Source of the DNA: Bombus terrestris
Lineage: Eukaryota > Arthropoda > Insecta > Hymenoptera > Apidae
Direction: 5' to 3'
Assembly: GCF_910591885.1 (NCBI RefSeq)
Contig: NC_063275.1
Coordinates: 11,272,501-11,336,500 of the forward strand
Length of the DNA stretch: 64,000 bases
The position numbers and the translations under genes were made by a program. The first letter of the stretch is position 1; each line of letters opens with the position of its first letter. Below are positions 28,653 to 44,097 of the stretch, piece by piece. The notes under the pieces were generated by a model. That model was not told the origin of the DNA and ran no database searches. It saw only the letters and a list, made by a program, of their open reading frames with translations.

Positions 28653-31321
28653 CTATAAACGAGATACGATATATCGTAATGCTATGTACCGTTATAACTT
28701 ATATCGTAATAGTATATAACGTTATGCGTTATAACGTATTACTATATAACATGATACGATATATCGTAATGCTATATAACGTTATACGTTATATCGCAAT
28801 TGTATATAACGTTATACGTTATATCGTTATACTATATAACGTTATACGTTGTACCGTAATAGTATATAACATGATACGATATATCGTAATGCTATTTAAC
28901 ATGATACGATATATCCTAATGCTATATAACGTTATACGTTATATCGTATTACTATATAACTTTATACGTTGTGACGTAATACTATAAACCGTGATACGAT
29001 ATATCGTAATGCTATATAACGTTATACGTTATATCGCAATAGTATATAACGTTATACGTTATAACGTATTACTATATAACGAGATACGATATATCGTAAT
29101 GCTATATAACGTTATAACTTGTATCGTAATAATATATAACGTTATACGTTATATCGTAATAGTATATAACGTTATACGTTATATCCTAATACTATATAAC
29201 GTTATACGATATAACGTAATACTATATAAAATGATACGATATATCCTAATACTATATAACGTTGTATCTTTAATCGCAATAGTATATAACGTTATACGTT
29301 ATATCGTAATTGTATATAACGTTATACGTTATACCGTAACAGTATATAACGTTATACGTTATATCGTAATAACATACAACGTTATACGTTATATCGTAAT
29401 AGTATATAACATGATACGATATATCGTAATGCTATGTACCGTTATAACTTATATCGTAATAGTATATAACGTTATGCGTTATAACGTATTACTATATAAC
29501 ATGATACGATATATCGTAATGCTATATAACGTTATACGTTATATCGCAATAGCATATAACGTTATACGTTATATCGTTATACTACATAACGTTATACGTT
29601 ATATCGTTATGCTATATAACGTTATATGTTATATCGTAATAGTATATAACGTTATACGTTACATCCTAATACTATATAACGTTATACGATACAACATAAT
29701 ACTATATAACATGATACGATATATCCTTATGGTATATAACGTTATACCTTGAATCGCAATAGTATATAACGTTATACGTTATATCGTAACAGTATATAGC
29801 GTTATACGTTATATCGTAACAGTATATAACGTTATACGTTATATCGTAACAGTATATAACGTTATACGTTATATCGTAACAGTATATAACGTTATACGTT
29901 ATATCGTATTACTATATAACTTTATCCGTCGTGACGTAATACTATAAAACGTGATACGATATATCGTAATGCTATATAACGTTATACGTTATATCGCAAT
30001 AGTATATAACGTTATACGTTATAACGTATTACTATATAACGAGATACGATATATCGTAATGCTATATAACGTTATAACTTGTATCGTAATAATATATAAC
30101 GTTATACGTTATATCGTAATAGTATATAACGTTATACGTTATATCCTAATACTACATAACGTTATACGATAGAACGTAATACTATATAACATGATACGAT
30201 ATATCCTAAAGCTATATAACGTTGTATCTTTAATCGCAATAGTATATAACGTTATACGTTATATCGTAATTGTATATAACGTTATACGTTATACCGTAAC
30301 AGTATATAACGTTATACGTTATATCGTAATAACATGCAACGTTATACGTTATAACGTAATACTATAAAACGTGATGCGATATATCGTAATGCTATATAAC
30401 GTTATACGTTATATCGCAATAGTATATAACGTTATACGTTATAACGTATTACTATATAACGAGATACGATATATCGTAATGCTATATAACGAGATACTAT
30501 ATATCGTAATGCTGTATAACGTTATAACTTGTTTCGTAATAATATATAACGTTATACGTTATATCGTAATAGTATATAACGTTATACGTTATATCCTAAT
30601 ACTATATAACGTTATACGATATAACGTAATACTATATAACATGATACGATATATCCTAATGCTATATAACGTTGTATCTTTAATCGCAATAGTATATAAC
30701 GTTATACGTTATATCGTAATTGTATATAACGTGATACGTTATACCGTAACAGTATATAACGTTATACGTTATATCGTAATAACATACAACGTTATACGTT
30801 ATAACGTAATACTATATAACGTGATGCGATATATCGTAATGCTATATAACGTTATACGTTATAACGTATTACTATATAACGTGATACGATATATCGTAAT
30901 ACTATATAATGTTATACGATATAACGTAATACTATATAACATGATACGATATATCGTAATGCTATATAACGTAATACGTTATATCGCAATAGTATATAAC
31001 GTTATACGATATAACGTAATACTATATAACGTTATACGTTATATCGTAATAGTATATAACATGATACGATATATCGTAATGCTATATAACGTTATACGTT
31101 ATATCGCAATAGTATACAACGTTATACGTTGTATAGTAATAATATATAACGTTATACGTTATATCGTAATTGTATATAACGTTATACGTTATACCGTAAC
31201 TGTATATAACGTTATACGTTATATCGTAATTGTATATAACGTTATACGCTATATCGTAATTGTATATACCGTTATACGTTATATCGCAATAGTATATACC
31301 GTTATACGTTATAACGTATTA
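28653..31321 (+). repeat. 2.5-2.7-kb HOR, unit 3 (2,669 bp)
   Basis: Third unit. After 29951 its offset from unit 2 drops to 2,459 because the CGTAACA run has one monomer fewer. Its second half (about 30.37-31.3 kb) follows unit 1 more than unit 2, so units alternate in type. This is a first sign of the ~5.3-kb two-part period seen further on. Confidence 0.85.
29762..29881 (+). repeat. CGTAACA run, unit 3 (four monomers)
   Basis: Four monomers ending CGTAACA. The second has GTATATAGCG instead of GTATATAACG. One monomer shorter than its relatives. Confidence 0.86.
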
Positions 31322-33598
31322 CTATAAACGAGATACGATATATCGTAATGCTATGTACCGTTATAACTTATATCGTAATAGTATATAACGTTATGCGTTA
31401 TAACGTATTACTATATAACATGATACGATATATCGTAATGCTATATAACGTTATACGTTATATCGTATTACTATATAACTTTATACGTTGTGACGTAATA
31501 CTATAAACCGTGATACGATATATCGTAATGCTATATAACGTTATACGATATAACGTAATACTATATAACATGATACGATATATCCTAATGCTATATAACG
31601 TTGTATCTTTAATCGCAATAGTATATAACGTTATACGTTATATCGTAATTGTATATAACGTTGTACGTTTTATCGTAATACTATATAACGTTATAGGTTA
31701 TATGGTAATAGTATATAACGTTGTACGATATACGGCAATGCTATATAACTTTATACTTGTATAGTAATAGTATATAACGATATACGTTATATCGCAATAG
31801 TATATAACGTTATACGTTATATCGTTATACTATATAACGTTATACGTTATATCGTTATACTATATAAGGTTATACGTTATATCGTAATAGTATATAACGT
31901 TATACGTTATATCCTAATACTATATAACGTTATACGATATAACGTAATACTATATAACATGATACGATATATCCTAATGCTATATAACGTTGTATCTTTA
32001 ATCGCAATAGTATATAACGTTATACGTTATATCGTAATTGTATATAACGTTATACGTTATACCGTAACAGTATATAACGTTATACGTTATATCGTAATAA
32101 CATACAACGTTATAAGTTATAACGTAATACTATATAACGTGATGCGATATATCGTAATGCTATATAACGTTGTAACCTATATCGTAATAATATATAACGT
32201 TATACGTTATAACGTATTACTATATAACGACATACGATATATCGTAATGCTATATAACGAGATACGATATATCGTAATGCTATATAACGTTATACCTTGA
32301 ATCGCAATAGTATATAACGTTATACGTTATGTCGTAATTGTATATAACGTTATACGTTATATCCTAATACTGTATAACGTTATACGTTATAACGTATTAC
32401 TATATAACGTGATACGATATATCGTAATGCTATATAACGTTATAACTTATATCGTAATAATATATGACGTTATACGTTATATCGTAATAGTATATAACGT
32501 TATACGTTATAACGTATTACTATATAACGACATACGATATATCGTAATGCTATATAACGTTGTAACCTATATCGTAATAATATATAACGTTATACTTTAT
32601 ATCGTTATTGTATATAACGTTATACGTTATACCGTAACTGTATATAACGTTATACGTTATATCGTAATTGTATATAACGTTATACGTTATATCGTAATTG
32701 TACATACCGTTATACGTTATATCGCAATAGTATATAACGTTATACGTTATAACGTATTACTATATAACGAGATACGATATATCGTAATGCTATATACCGT
32801 TATAACTTATATCGTAATAGTATATACCGTTATACGTTATAACGTATTACTATAAACGAGATACGATATATCGTAATGCTATGTACCGTTATAACTTATA
32901 TCGCAATAGTCTATAACGTTATACGTTATATCGATATACTACATAACGTTATACGTTATATCGTTATGCTATATAACGTTATACGTTATATCGTAATAGT
33001 ATATAACGTTATACGTTACATCCTAATACTATATAACGTTATACGATACAACGTAATACTATATAACATGATACGATATATCCTAATGGTATATAACGTT
33101 ATACCTTGAATCGCAATAGCATATAACGTTATACGTTATATCGTAATTGTATATAACGTTATACGTTATACCGTAACAGTATATACCGTTATACGTTATA
33201 TCGTAATTGTATATAACGTTATACGTTATATCGTAATAGTATATAACATGATACGATATATCGTAATGCTATATAACGTAATACGTTATATCGCAATAGT
33301 ATATAACGTTATACGATATAACGTAATACTATATAACGTTATACGTTATATCGTAATAGTATATAACATGATACGATATATCGTAATGCTATATAACGTT
33401 ATACGTTATATCGCAATGGTATATAACGTTATACGTTATATCGTTATACTATATAACGTTATACGTTGTACCGTAATAGTATATAACATGATACGATATA
33501 TCGTAATGCTATATAACATGATACGATATATCCTAATGCTATATAACGTTATACGTTATATCGTATTACTATATAACTTTATACGTTGTGACGTAATA
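31322..33598 (+). repeat. Mosaic block with landmark block and second 29-bp type
   Basis: Joins the 2.5-kb units to the 5-kb units. It holds the five-variant landmark block at 31651-31799, then modules like 9.2-9.9 kb, and a 29-bp marker at 32850 only 1,528 bases after the previous one. The order CTATGTACCG followed by GTCTATAACG near 32878-32910 is not seen after the other markers, pointing to a deletion or exchange there. Confidence 0.78.
31741..31769 (+). repeat. 29-bp monomer, second type (three copies)
   Basis: Reads CTTTATACTTG where the 30-bp version at 5523 reads CTTTATACCTTG, a one-C loss inside the landmark block. The same change is at 44338 and 55105 but not in the versions at 31, 5523 or 15275. 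It therefore arose once, in the second HOR family. Confidence 0.92.
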
Positions 33599-36500
33599 CT
33601 ATAAACCGTGATACGATATATCGTAATGCTATATAACGTTATACGTTATATCGCAATAGTATATAACGTTATACGTTATAACGTATTACTATATAACGAG
33701 ATACGATATATCGTAATGCTATATAACGTTATAACTTGTATCGTAATAATATATAACGTTATACGTTATATCGTAATAGTATATAACGTTATACGTTATA
33801 TCCTAATACTATATAACGTTATACGATATAACGTAATACTATATAAAATGATACGATATATCCTAATACTATATAACGTTGTATCTTTAATCGCAATAGT
33901 ATATAACGTTATACGTTATATCGTAATTGTATATAACGTTATACGTTATACCGTAACAGTATATAACGTTATACGTTATATCGTAATAACATACAACGTT
34001 ATACGTTATATCGTAATAGTATATAACATGATACGATATATCGTAATGCTATGTACCGTTATAACTTATATCGTAATAGTATATAACGTTATGCGTTATA
34101 ACGTATTACTATATAACATGATACGATATATCGTAATGCTATATAACGTTATACGTTATATCGCAATAGTATATAACGTTATACGTTATATCGCAATAGT
34201 ATATAACGTTATACGTTATATCGTTATACTACATAACGTTATACGTTATATCGTTATGCTATATAACGTTATATGTTATATCGTAATAGTATATAACGTT
34301 ATACGTTACATCCTAATACTATATAACGTTATACGATACAACATAATACCATATAACATGATACGATATATCCTTATGGTATATAACGTTATACCTTGAA
34401 TCGCAATAGTATATAACGTTATACGTTATATCGTAACAGTATATAACGTTATACGTTATATCGTAACAGTATATAACGTTATACGTTATATCGTAACAGT
34501 ATATAACGTTATACGTTATATCGTAACAGTATATAACGTTATACGTTATATCGTAGCAGTATATAACGTTATACGTTATATCGTATTACTATATAACTTT
34601 ATCCGTCGTGACGTAATACTATAAAACGTGATACGATATATCGTAATGCTATATAACGTTATACGTTATATCGCAATAGTATATAACGTTATACGTTATA
34701 ACGTATTACTATATAACGAGATACGATATATCGTAATGCTATATAACGATATAACTTGTATCGTAATAATATATAACGTTATACGTTATATCGTAATAGT
34801 ATATAACGTTATACGTTATATCCTAATACTATATAACGTTATACGATAGAACGTAATACTATATAACATGATACGATATATCCTAAAGCTATATAACGTT
34901 GTATCTTTAATCGCAATAGTATATAACGTTATACGTTATATCGTAATTGTATATAACGTTATACGTTATACCGTAACAGTATATAACGTTATACGTTATA
35001 TCGTAATAACATACAACGTTATACGTTATAACGTAATACTATATAACGTGATGCGATATATCGTAATGCTATATAACGTTATACGTTATATCGCAATAGT
35101 ATATAACGTTATACGTTATAACGTATTACTATATAACGAGATACGATATATCGTAATGCTATATAACGAGATACGATATATCGTAATGCTGTATAACGTT
35201 ATAACTTGTTTCGTAATAATATATAACGTTATACGTTATATCGTAATAGTATATAACGTTATACGTTATATCCTAATACTATATAACGTTATACGATATA
35301 ACGTAATACTATATAACATGATACGATATATCCTAATGCTATATAACGTTGTATCTTTAATCGCAATAGTATATAACGTTATACGTTATATCGTAATTGT
35401 ATATAACGTTATACGTTATACCGTAACAGTATATAACGTTATACGTTATATCGTAATAACATACAACGTTATACGTTATAACGTAATACTATATAACGTG
35501 ATGCGATATATCGTAATGCTATATAACGTTATACGTTATAACGTATTACTATATAACGTGATACGATATATCGTAATACTATATAATGTTATACGATATA
35601 ACGTAATACTATATAACATGATACGATATATCCTAATGCTATATAACGTTATACCTTGAAACGCAATAGTATATATCGTTATGCGTTATGTCGTAATTGT
35701 ATATAACGTTATACGTTATATCCTAATACTGTATAACGTTATACGTTATATCGTAATAGTATATAACGTTATACGTTATATCGTCATAGTATATAACATG
35801 ATACGATATATCGTAATGCTATGTACCGTTATAACTTACATCGTAATAGTTTATAACGTTATGCGTTGTAACGTATTACTATATAACATGATACGATATA
35901 TCGTAATGCTATATAACGTTATACGTTATATCGCAATAGTATATAACGTTATACGTTATATCGTTATACTATATAACGTTATACGTTATATCGTTATGCT
36001 ATATAACGTTATATGTTATATCGTAATAGTATATAACGTTATACGTTACATCCTAATACTATATAACGTTATACGATACAACATAATACTATATAACATG
36101 ATACGATATATCCTTATGTTATATAACGTTATACCTTGAATCGCAATAGTATACAACGTTATACGTTATATCGTAACAGTATATAACGTTATACGTTATG
36201 TCATATTACTATATAACTTTATCTGTTGTGACGTAATACTATAAAACGTGATACGATATATCGTAATGCTATATAACGTTATACGTTATATCCTAATACT
36301 GTATAACGTTATACGTTATAACGTATTACTATATAACGTGATACGATATATCGTAATGCTATATAACGTTATAACTTATATCGTAATAATATATGACGTT
36401 ATACGTTATATCGTTATACTACATAACGTTATACGTTATATCATAATTGTATATAACGATATACGTTATACCGTAACAGTATATAACGTGATACGTTATA

Positions 36501-39177
36501 TCGCAATAGTATATAACGTTATACGTTGTATGGTAATAGTATATAACGTTATACGTTATATCGTAATTGTATATAACGTTATACGTTATATCGTAATTGT
36601 ACATACCGTTATACGTTATATCGCAATAGTATATACCGTTATACGTTATAACGTATTACTATATAACGAGATACGATATATCGTAATGCTATATACCGTT
36701 ATACGTTATATCGCAATAGTATATAACGTTATACGTTATATCGTTATACTACATAACGTTATACGTTATATCGTTATGCTATATAACGTTATACGTTATA
36801 TCGTAATAGTATATAACGTTATACGTTACATCCTAATACTATATAACGTTATACGATACAACGTAATACTATATAACATGATACGATATATCCTAATGGT
36901 ATATAACGTTATACCTTGAATCGCAATAGTATATAACGTTATACGTTATATCGTAATTGTATATAACGTTATACGTTATACCGTAACAGTATATAACGTT
37001 ATACGTTATATCGTAATAGTATATAACATGATACGATATATCGTAATGCTATATAACGTTATACGTTATATCGCAATAGTATATAACGTTATACGTTGTA
37101 TAGTAATAATATATAACGTTATACGTTATATCGTAATAGTATATAACATGATACGATATATCGTAATGCTATATAACGTTATACGATATAACGTATTACT
37201 ATATAACGTGATACGATATATCGTAATGCTATATAACGTTATACGTTATATCGCAATAGTATATAACGTTATACGTTATAACGTATTACTATATAACGAG
37301 ATACGATATATCGTAATGCTATATAACGAGATACGATATACCGTAATGCTATATAACGTTATAACTTGTATCGTAATAATATATAACGTCATACGTTATA
37401 TCGTAATAGTATATAACGTTATACGTTATATCCTAATACTATATAATGTTATACGATATAACGTAATACTATATAACATGATACGATATATCCTAATGCT
37501 ATATAACGTTATACCTTGAATCGCAATAGTATATAACGTTATACGTTATGTCGTAATTGTATATAACGTTATACGTTATATCCTAATACTGTATAACGTT
37601 ATACGTTATAACGTATTACTATATAACGTGATACGATATATCGTAATGCTATATAACGATATAACTTATATCGTAATAATATATGACGTTATACGTTATA
37701 TCGTAATAGTATATAACGTTATACGTTATAACGTATTACTATATAACGACATACGATATATCGTAATGCTATATAACGTTGTAACCTATATCGTAATAAT
37801 ATATAACGTTATACTTTATATCGTTATTGTATATAACGTTATACGTTATACCGTAACTGTATATAACGTTATACGTTATATCGTAATTGTATATAACGTT
37901 ATACGTTATATCGTAATTGTACATACCGTTATACGTTATATCGCAATAGTATATACCGTTATACGTTATAACGTATTACTATATAACGAGATACGATATA
38001 TCGTAATGCTATATACCGTTATAACTTATATCGTAATAGTATATAACGTTATGCGTCATAACGTATTACCATATAACATGATACGATATATCGTAATGCT
38101 ATATAACGTTATACGTTATATCGCAATAGTATATAACGTTATACGTTATATCGATATACTACATAACGTTATACGTTATATCGTTATGCTATATAACGTT
38201 ATACGTTATATCGTAATAGTATATAACGTTATACGTTACATCCTAATACTATATAACGTTATACGATACAACGTAATACTATATAACATGATACGATATA
38301 TCCTAATGGTATATAACGTTATACCTTGAATCGCAATAGCATATAACGTTATACGTTATATCGTAATTGTATATAACGTTAAACGTTATACCGTAACAGT
38401 ATATACCGTTATACGTTATATCGTAATTGTATATAACGTTATACGTTATATCGTAATAGTATATAACATGATACGATATATCGTAATGCTATATAACGTA
38501 ATACGTTATATCGCAATAGTATATAACGTTATACGATATAACGTAATACTATATAACGTTATACATTATATCGTAATAGTATATAACATGATACGATATA
38601 TCGTAATGCTATATAACGTCATACGTTATATCGCAATAGTATATAACGTTATACGTTGTATAGTAATAATATATAACGCTATACGTTATATCGTAATTGT
38701 ATATAACGTTATACGTTATACCGTAACTGTATATAACGTTATACGTTATATCGTAATTGTATATAACGTTATACGTCATATCGTAATTGTATATACCGTT
38801 ATACGTTATATCGCAATAGTATATACCGTTATACGTTATAACGTATTACTATAAACGAGATACGATATATCGTAATGCTATGTACCGTTATAACTTATAT
38901 CGTAATAGTATATAACGTTATGCGTTATAACGTATTACTATATAACATGATACGATATATCGTAATGCTATATAACGTTATACGTTATATCGCAATGGTA
39001 TATAACGTTATACGTTATATCGTTATACTATATAACGTTATACGTTGTACCGTAATAGTATATAACATGATACGATATATCGTAATGCTATATAACATGA
39101 TACGATATATCCTAACGCTATATAACGTTATACGTTATATCGTATTACTATATAACTTTATACGTTGTGACGTAATA
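33599..39177 (+). repeat. 5-kb HOR, unit 1 (5,579 bp)
   Basis: Bounded by the CTATAAACCGTG landmarks at 33599 and 39178. It follows the 2.5-kb units in order (34628, 34868 and 35681 correspond to 40207, 40447 and 41260). The offset to the next unit is 5,579 up to about 36.1 kb, then 5,279 and 5,219 because the next unit lost about 10 and then 2 monomers. Confidence 0.85.
34409..34558 (+). repeat. CGTAACA run, 5-kb unit 1
   Basis: Four identical monomers plus one ending CGTAGCA, followed by CGTATTA. Identical in form to 39988-40137. Confidence 0.88.
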
Positions 39178-42100
39178 CTATAAACCGTGATACGATATAT
39201 CGTAATGCTATATAACGTTATACGTTATATCGCAATAGTATATAACGTTATACGTTATAACGTATTACTATATAACGAGATACGATATATCGTAATGCTA
39301 TATAACGTTATAACTTGTATCGTAATAATATATAACGTTATACGTTATATCGTAATAGTATATAACGTTATACGTTATATCCTAATACTATATAACGTTA
39401 TACGATATAACGTAATACTATATAAAATGATACGATATATCCTAATACTATATAACGTTGTATCTTTAATCGCAATAGTATATAACGTTATACGTTATAT
39501 CGTAATTGTATATAACGTTATACGTTATACCGTAACAGTATATAACGTTATACGTTATATCGTAATAACATACAACGTTATACGTTATATCGTAATAGTA
39601 TATAACATGATACGATATATCGTAACTCTATGTACCGTTATAACTTATATCGTAATAGTATATAACGTTATGCGTTATAACGTATTACTATATAACATGA
39701 TACGATATATCGTAATGCTATATAACGTTATACGTTATATCGCAATAGTATATAACGTTATACGTTATATCGCAATAGTATATAACGTTATACGTTATAT
39801 CGTTATACTACATAACGTTATACGTTATATCGTTATGCTATATAACGTTATATGTTATATCGTAATAGTATATAACGTTATACGTTACATCCTAATACTA
39901 TATAACGTTATACGATACAACCTAATACCATATAACATGATACGATATATCCTTATGGTATATAACGTTATACCTTGAATCGCAATAGTATATAACGTTA
40001 TACGTTATATCGTAACAGTATATAACGTTATACGTTATATCGTAACAGTATATAACGTTATACGTTATATCGTAACAGTATATAACGTTATACGTTATAT
40101 CGTAACAGTATATAACGTTATACGTTATATCGTAGCAGTATATAACGTTATACGTTATATCGTATTACTATATAACTTTATCCGTCGTGACGTAATACTA
40201 TAAAACGTGATACGATATATCGTAATGCTATATAACGTTATACGTTATATCGCAATAGTATATAACGTTATACGTTATAACGTATTACTATATAACGAGA
40301 TACGATATATCGTAATGCTATATAACGTTATAACTTGTATCGTAATAATATATAACGTTATACGTTATATCGTAATAGTATATAACGTTATACGTTATAT
40401 CCTAATACTATATAACGTTATACGATAGAACGTAATACTATATAACATGATACGATATATCCTAAAGCTATATAACGTTGTATCTTTAATCGCAATAGTA
40501 TATAACGTTATACGTTATATCGTAATTGTATATAACGTTATACGTTATACCGTAACAGTATATAACGTTATACGTTATATCGTAGTAACATACAACGTTA
40601 TACGTTATAACGTAATACTATATAACGTGATGCGATATATCGTAATGCTATATAACGTTATACGTTATATCGCAATAGTATATAACGTTATACGTTATAA
40701 CGTATTACTATATAACGAGATACGATATATCGTAATGCTATATAACGAGATACGATATATCGTAATGCTGTATAACGTTATAACTTGTTTCGTAATAATA
40801 TATAACGTTATACGTTATATCGTAATAGTATATAACGTTATACGTTATATCCTAATACTATATAACGTTATACGATATAACGTAATACTATATAACATGA
40901 TACGATATATCCTAATGCTATATAACGTTGTATCTTTAATCGCAATAGTATATAACGTTATACGTTATATCGTAATTGTATATAACGTTATACGTTATAC
41001 CGTAACAGTATATAACGTTATACGTTATATCGTAATAACATACAACGTTATACGTTATAACGTAATACTATATAACGTGATGCGATATATCGTAATGCTA
41101 TATAACGTTATACGTTATAACGTATTACTATATAACGTGATACGATATATCGTAATACTATATAATGTTATACGATATAACGTAATACTATATAACATGA
41201 TACGATATATCCTAATGCTATATAACGTTATACCTTGAAACGCAATAGTATATATCGTTATGCGTTATGTCGTAATTGTATATAACGTTATACGTTATAT
41301 CCTAATACTGTATAACGTTATACGTTATATCGTAATAGTATATAACGTTATACGTTATATCGTCATAGTATATAACATGATACGATATATCGTAATGCTA
41401 TGTACCGTTATAACTTACATCGTAATAGTTTATAACGTTATGCGTTGTAACGTATTACTATATAACATGATACGATATATCGTAATGCTATATAACGTTA
41501 TACGTTATATCGCAATAGTATATAACGTTATACGTTATATCGTTATACTATATAACGTTATACGTTATATCGTTATGCTATATAACGTTATATGTTATAT
41601 CGTAATAGTATATAACGTTATACGTTACATCCTAATACTATATAACGTTATACGATACAACATAATACTATATAACATGATACGATATATCCTTATGTTA
41701 TATAACGTTATACCTTGAATCGCAATAGTATACAACGTTATACGTTATATCGTAACAGTATATAACGTGATACGTTATATCGCAATAGTACATAACGTTA
41801 TACGTTGTATGGTAATAGTCTATAACGTTATACGTTATATCGTAATTGTATATAACGTTATACGTTATATCGTAATTGTACATACCGTTATACGTTATAT
41901 CGCAATAGTATATACCGTTATACGTTATAACGTATTACTATATAACGAGATACGATATATCGTAATGCTATATACCGTTATACGTTATATCGCAATAGTA
42001 TATAACGTTATACGTTATATCGTTATACTACATAACGTTATACGTTATATCGTTATGCTATATAACGTTATACGTTATATCGTAATAGTATATAACGTTA

Positions 42101-44097
42101 TACGTTACATCCTAATACTATATAACGTTATACGATACAACGTAATACTATATAACATGATACGATATATCCTAATGGTATATAACGTTATACCTTGAAT
42201 CGCAATAGTATATAACGTTATACGTTATATCGTAATTGTATATAACGTTATACGTTATACCGTAACAGTATATAACGTCATACGTTATATCGTAATAGTA
42301 TATAACATGATACGATATATCGTAATGCTATATAACGTTATACGTTATATCGCAATAGTATATAACGTTATACGTTGTATAGTAATAATATATAACGTTA
42401 TACGTTATATCGTAATAGTATATAACATGATACGATATATCGTAATGCTATATAACATGATACGATATATCGTAATGCTATATAACATGATACGATATAT
42501 CGTAATGCTATATAACGTTATACGTTATATCGCAATAGTATATAACGTTATACGTTATAACGTATTACTATATAACGAGATACGATATATCGTAATGCTA
42601 TATAACGAGATACGATATACCGTAATGCTATATAACGTTATAACTTGTATCGTAATAATATATAACGTCATACGTTATATCGTATTAGTATATAACGTTA
42701 TACGTTATATCCTAATACTATATAATGTTATACGATATAACGTAATACTATATAACATGATACGATATATCCTAATGCTATATAACGTTATACCTTGAAT
42801 CGCAATAGTATATAACGTTATACGTTATGTCGTAATTGTATATAACGTTATACGTTATATCCTAATACTGTATAACGTTATACGTTATAACGTATTACTA
42901 TATAACGTGATACGATATATCGTAATGCTATATAACGTTATAACTTATATCGTAATAATATATGACGTTATACGTTATATCGTAATAGTATATAACGTTA
43001 TACGTTATAACGTATTACTATATAACGAGATACGATATATCGTAATGCTATATAACGTTGTAACCTATATCGTAATAATATATAACGTTATACGTTATAT
43101 CGTAATTGTATATAACGTTATACGTTATATCGTAATTGTACATACCGTTATACGTTATATCGCAATAGTATATACCGTTATACGTTATAACGTATTACTA
43201 TATAACGAGATACGATATATCGTCATGCTATATACCGTTATAACTTATATCGTAATAGTATATAACGTTATGCGTCATAACGTATTACTATATAACATGA
43301 TACGATATATCGTAATGCTATATAACGTTATACGTTATATCGCAATAGTATATAACGTTATACGTTATATCGTTATACTACATAACGTTATACGTTATAT
43401 CGTTATGCTATATAACGTTATACGTTATATCGTAATAGTATATAACGTTATACGTTACATCCTAATACTATATAACGTTATACGATACAACGTAATACTA
43501 TATAACATGATACGATATATCCTAATGGTATATAACGTTATACCTTGAATCGCAATAGTATATAACGTTATATGTTATATCGTAATTGTATATAACGTTA
43601 TACGTTATACCGTAACAGTATATAACGTAATACGTTATATCGTAATAGTATATAACGTTATACGTTATATCGTAATAGTATATAACATGATACGATATAT
43701 CGTAATGTTATATAACGTAATACGTTATATCGCAATGGTATATAACGTTATACGATATAACGTAATACTATATAACGTTATACGTTATATCGTAATAGTA
43801 TATAACATGATACGATATATCGTAAAGCTATATAACGTTATACGTTATATCGCAATAGTATATAACGTTATACGTTGTATAGTAATAATATATAACGTTA
43901 TACGTTATATCGCAATGGTATATAACGTTATACGTTATATCGTTATACTATATAACGTTATACGTTGTACCGTAATAGTATATAACATGATACGATATAT
44001 CGTAATGCTATATAACATGATACGATATATCCTAATGCTATATAACGTTATACGTTATATCGTATTACTATATAACTTTATACGTTGTGACGTAATA
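39178..44097 (+). repeat. 5-kb HOR, unit 2 (4,920 bp)
   Basis: Between landmarks at 39178 and 44098. Relative to unit 1 it lacks about 300 bases after 41760 and further monomers near 43.1 kb and after 43.8 kb. The next landmark intervals are 5,847, 4,920 and then shorter, so long and short units alternate and form the 10,767-bp super-unit. Confidence 0.83.
39988..40137 (+). repeat. CGTAACA run, super-HOR copy 1
   Basis: Monomers end CGTAACA four times, then CGTAGCA. The copy 2 partner at 50755 differs in two of these five, in contrast to the near-identity of the surrounding kilobases. Confidence 0.88.

Noticed and set aside
23525..31321. The 29-bp monomers as insertion-site scars or target-site duplications of mobile elements.
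   Set aside because: All ten share the same one-base loss and the same neighbours, which is explained by copying of one mutation with the HOR. No element ends are nearby.
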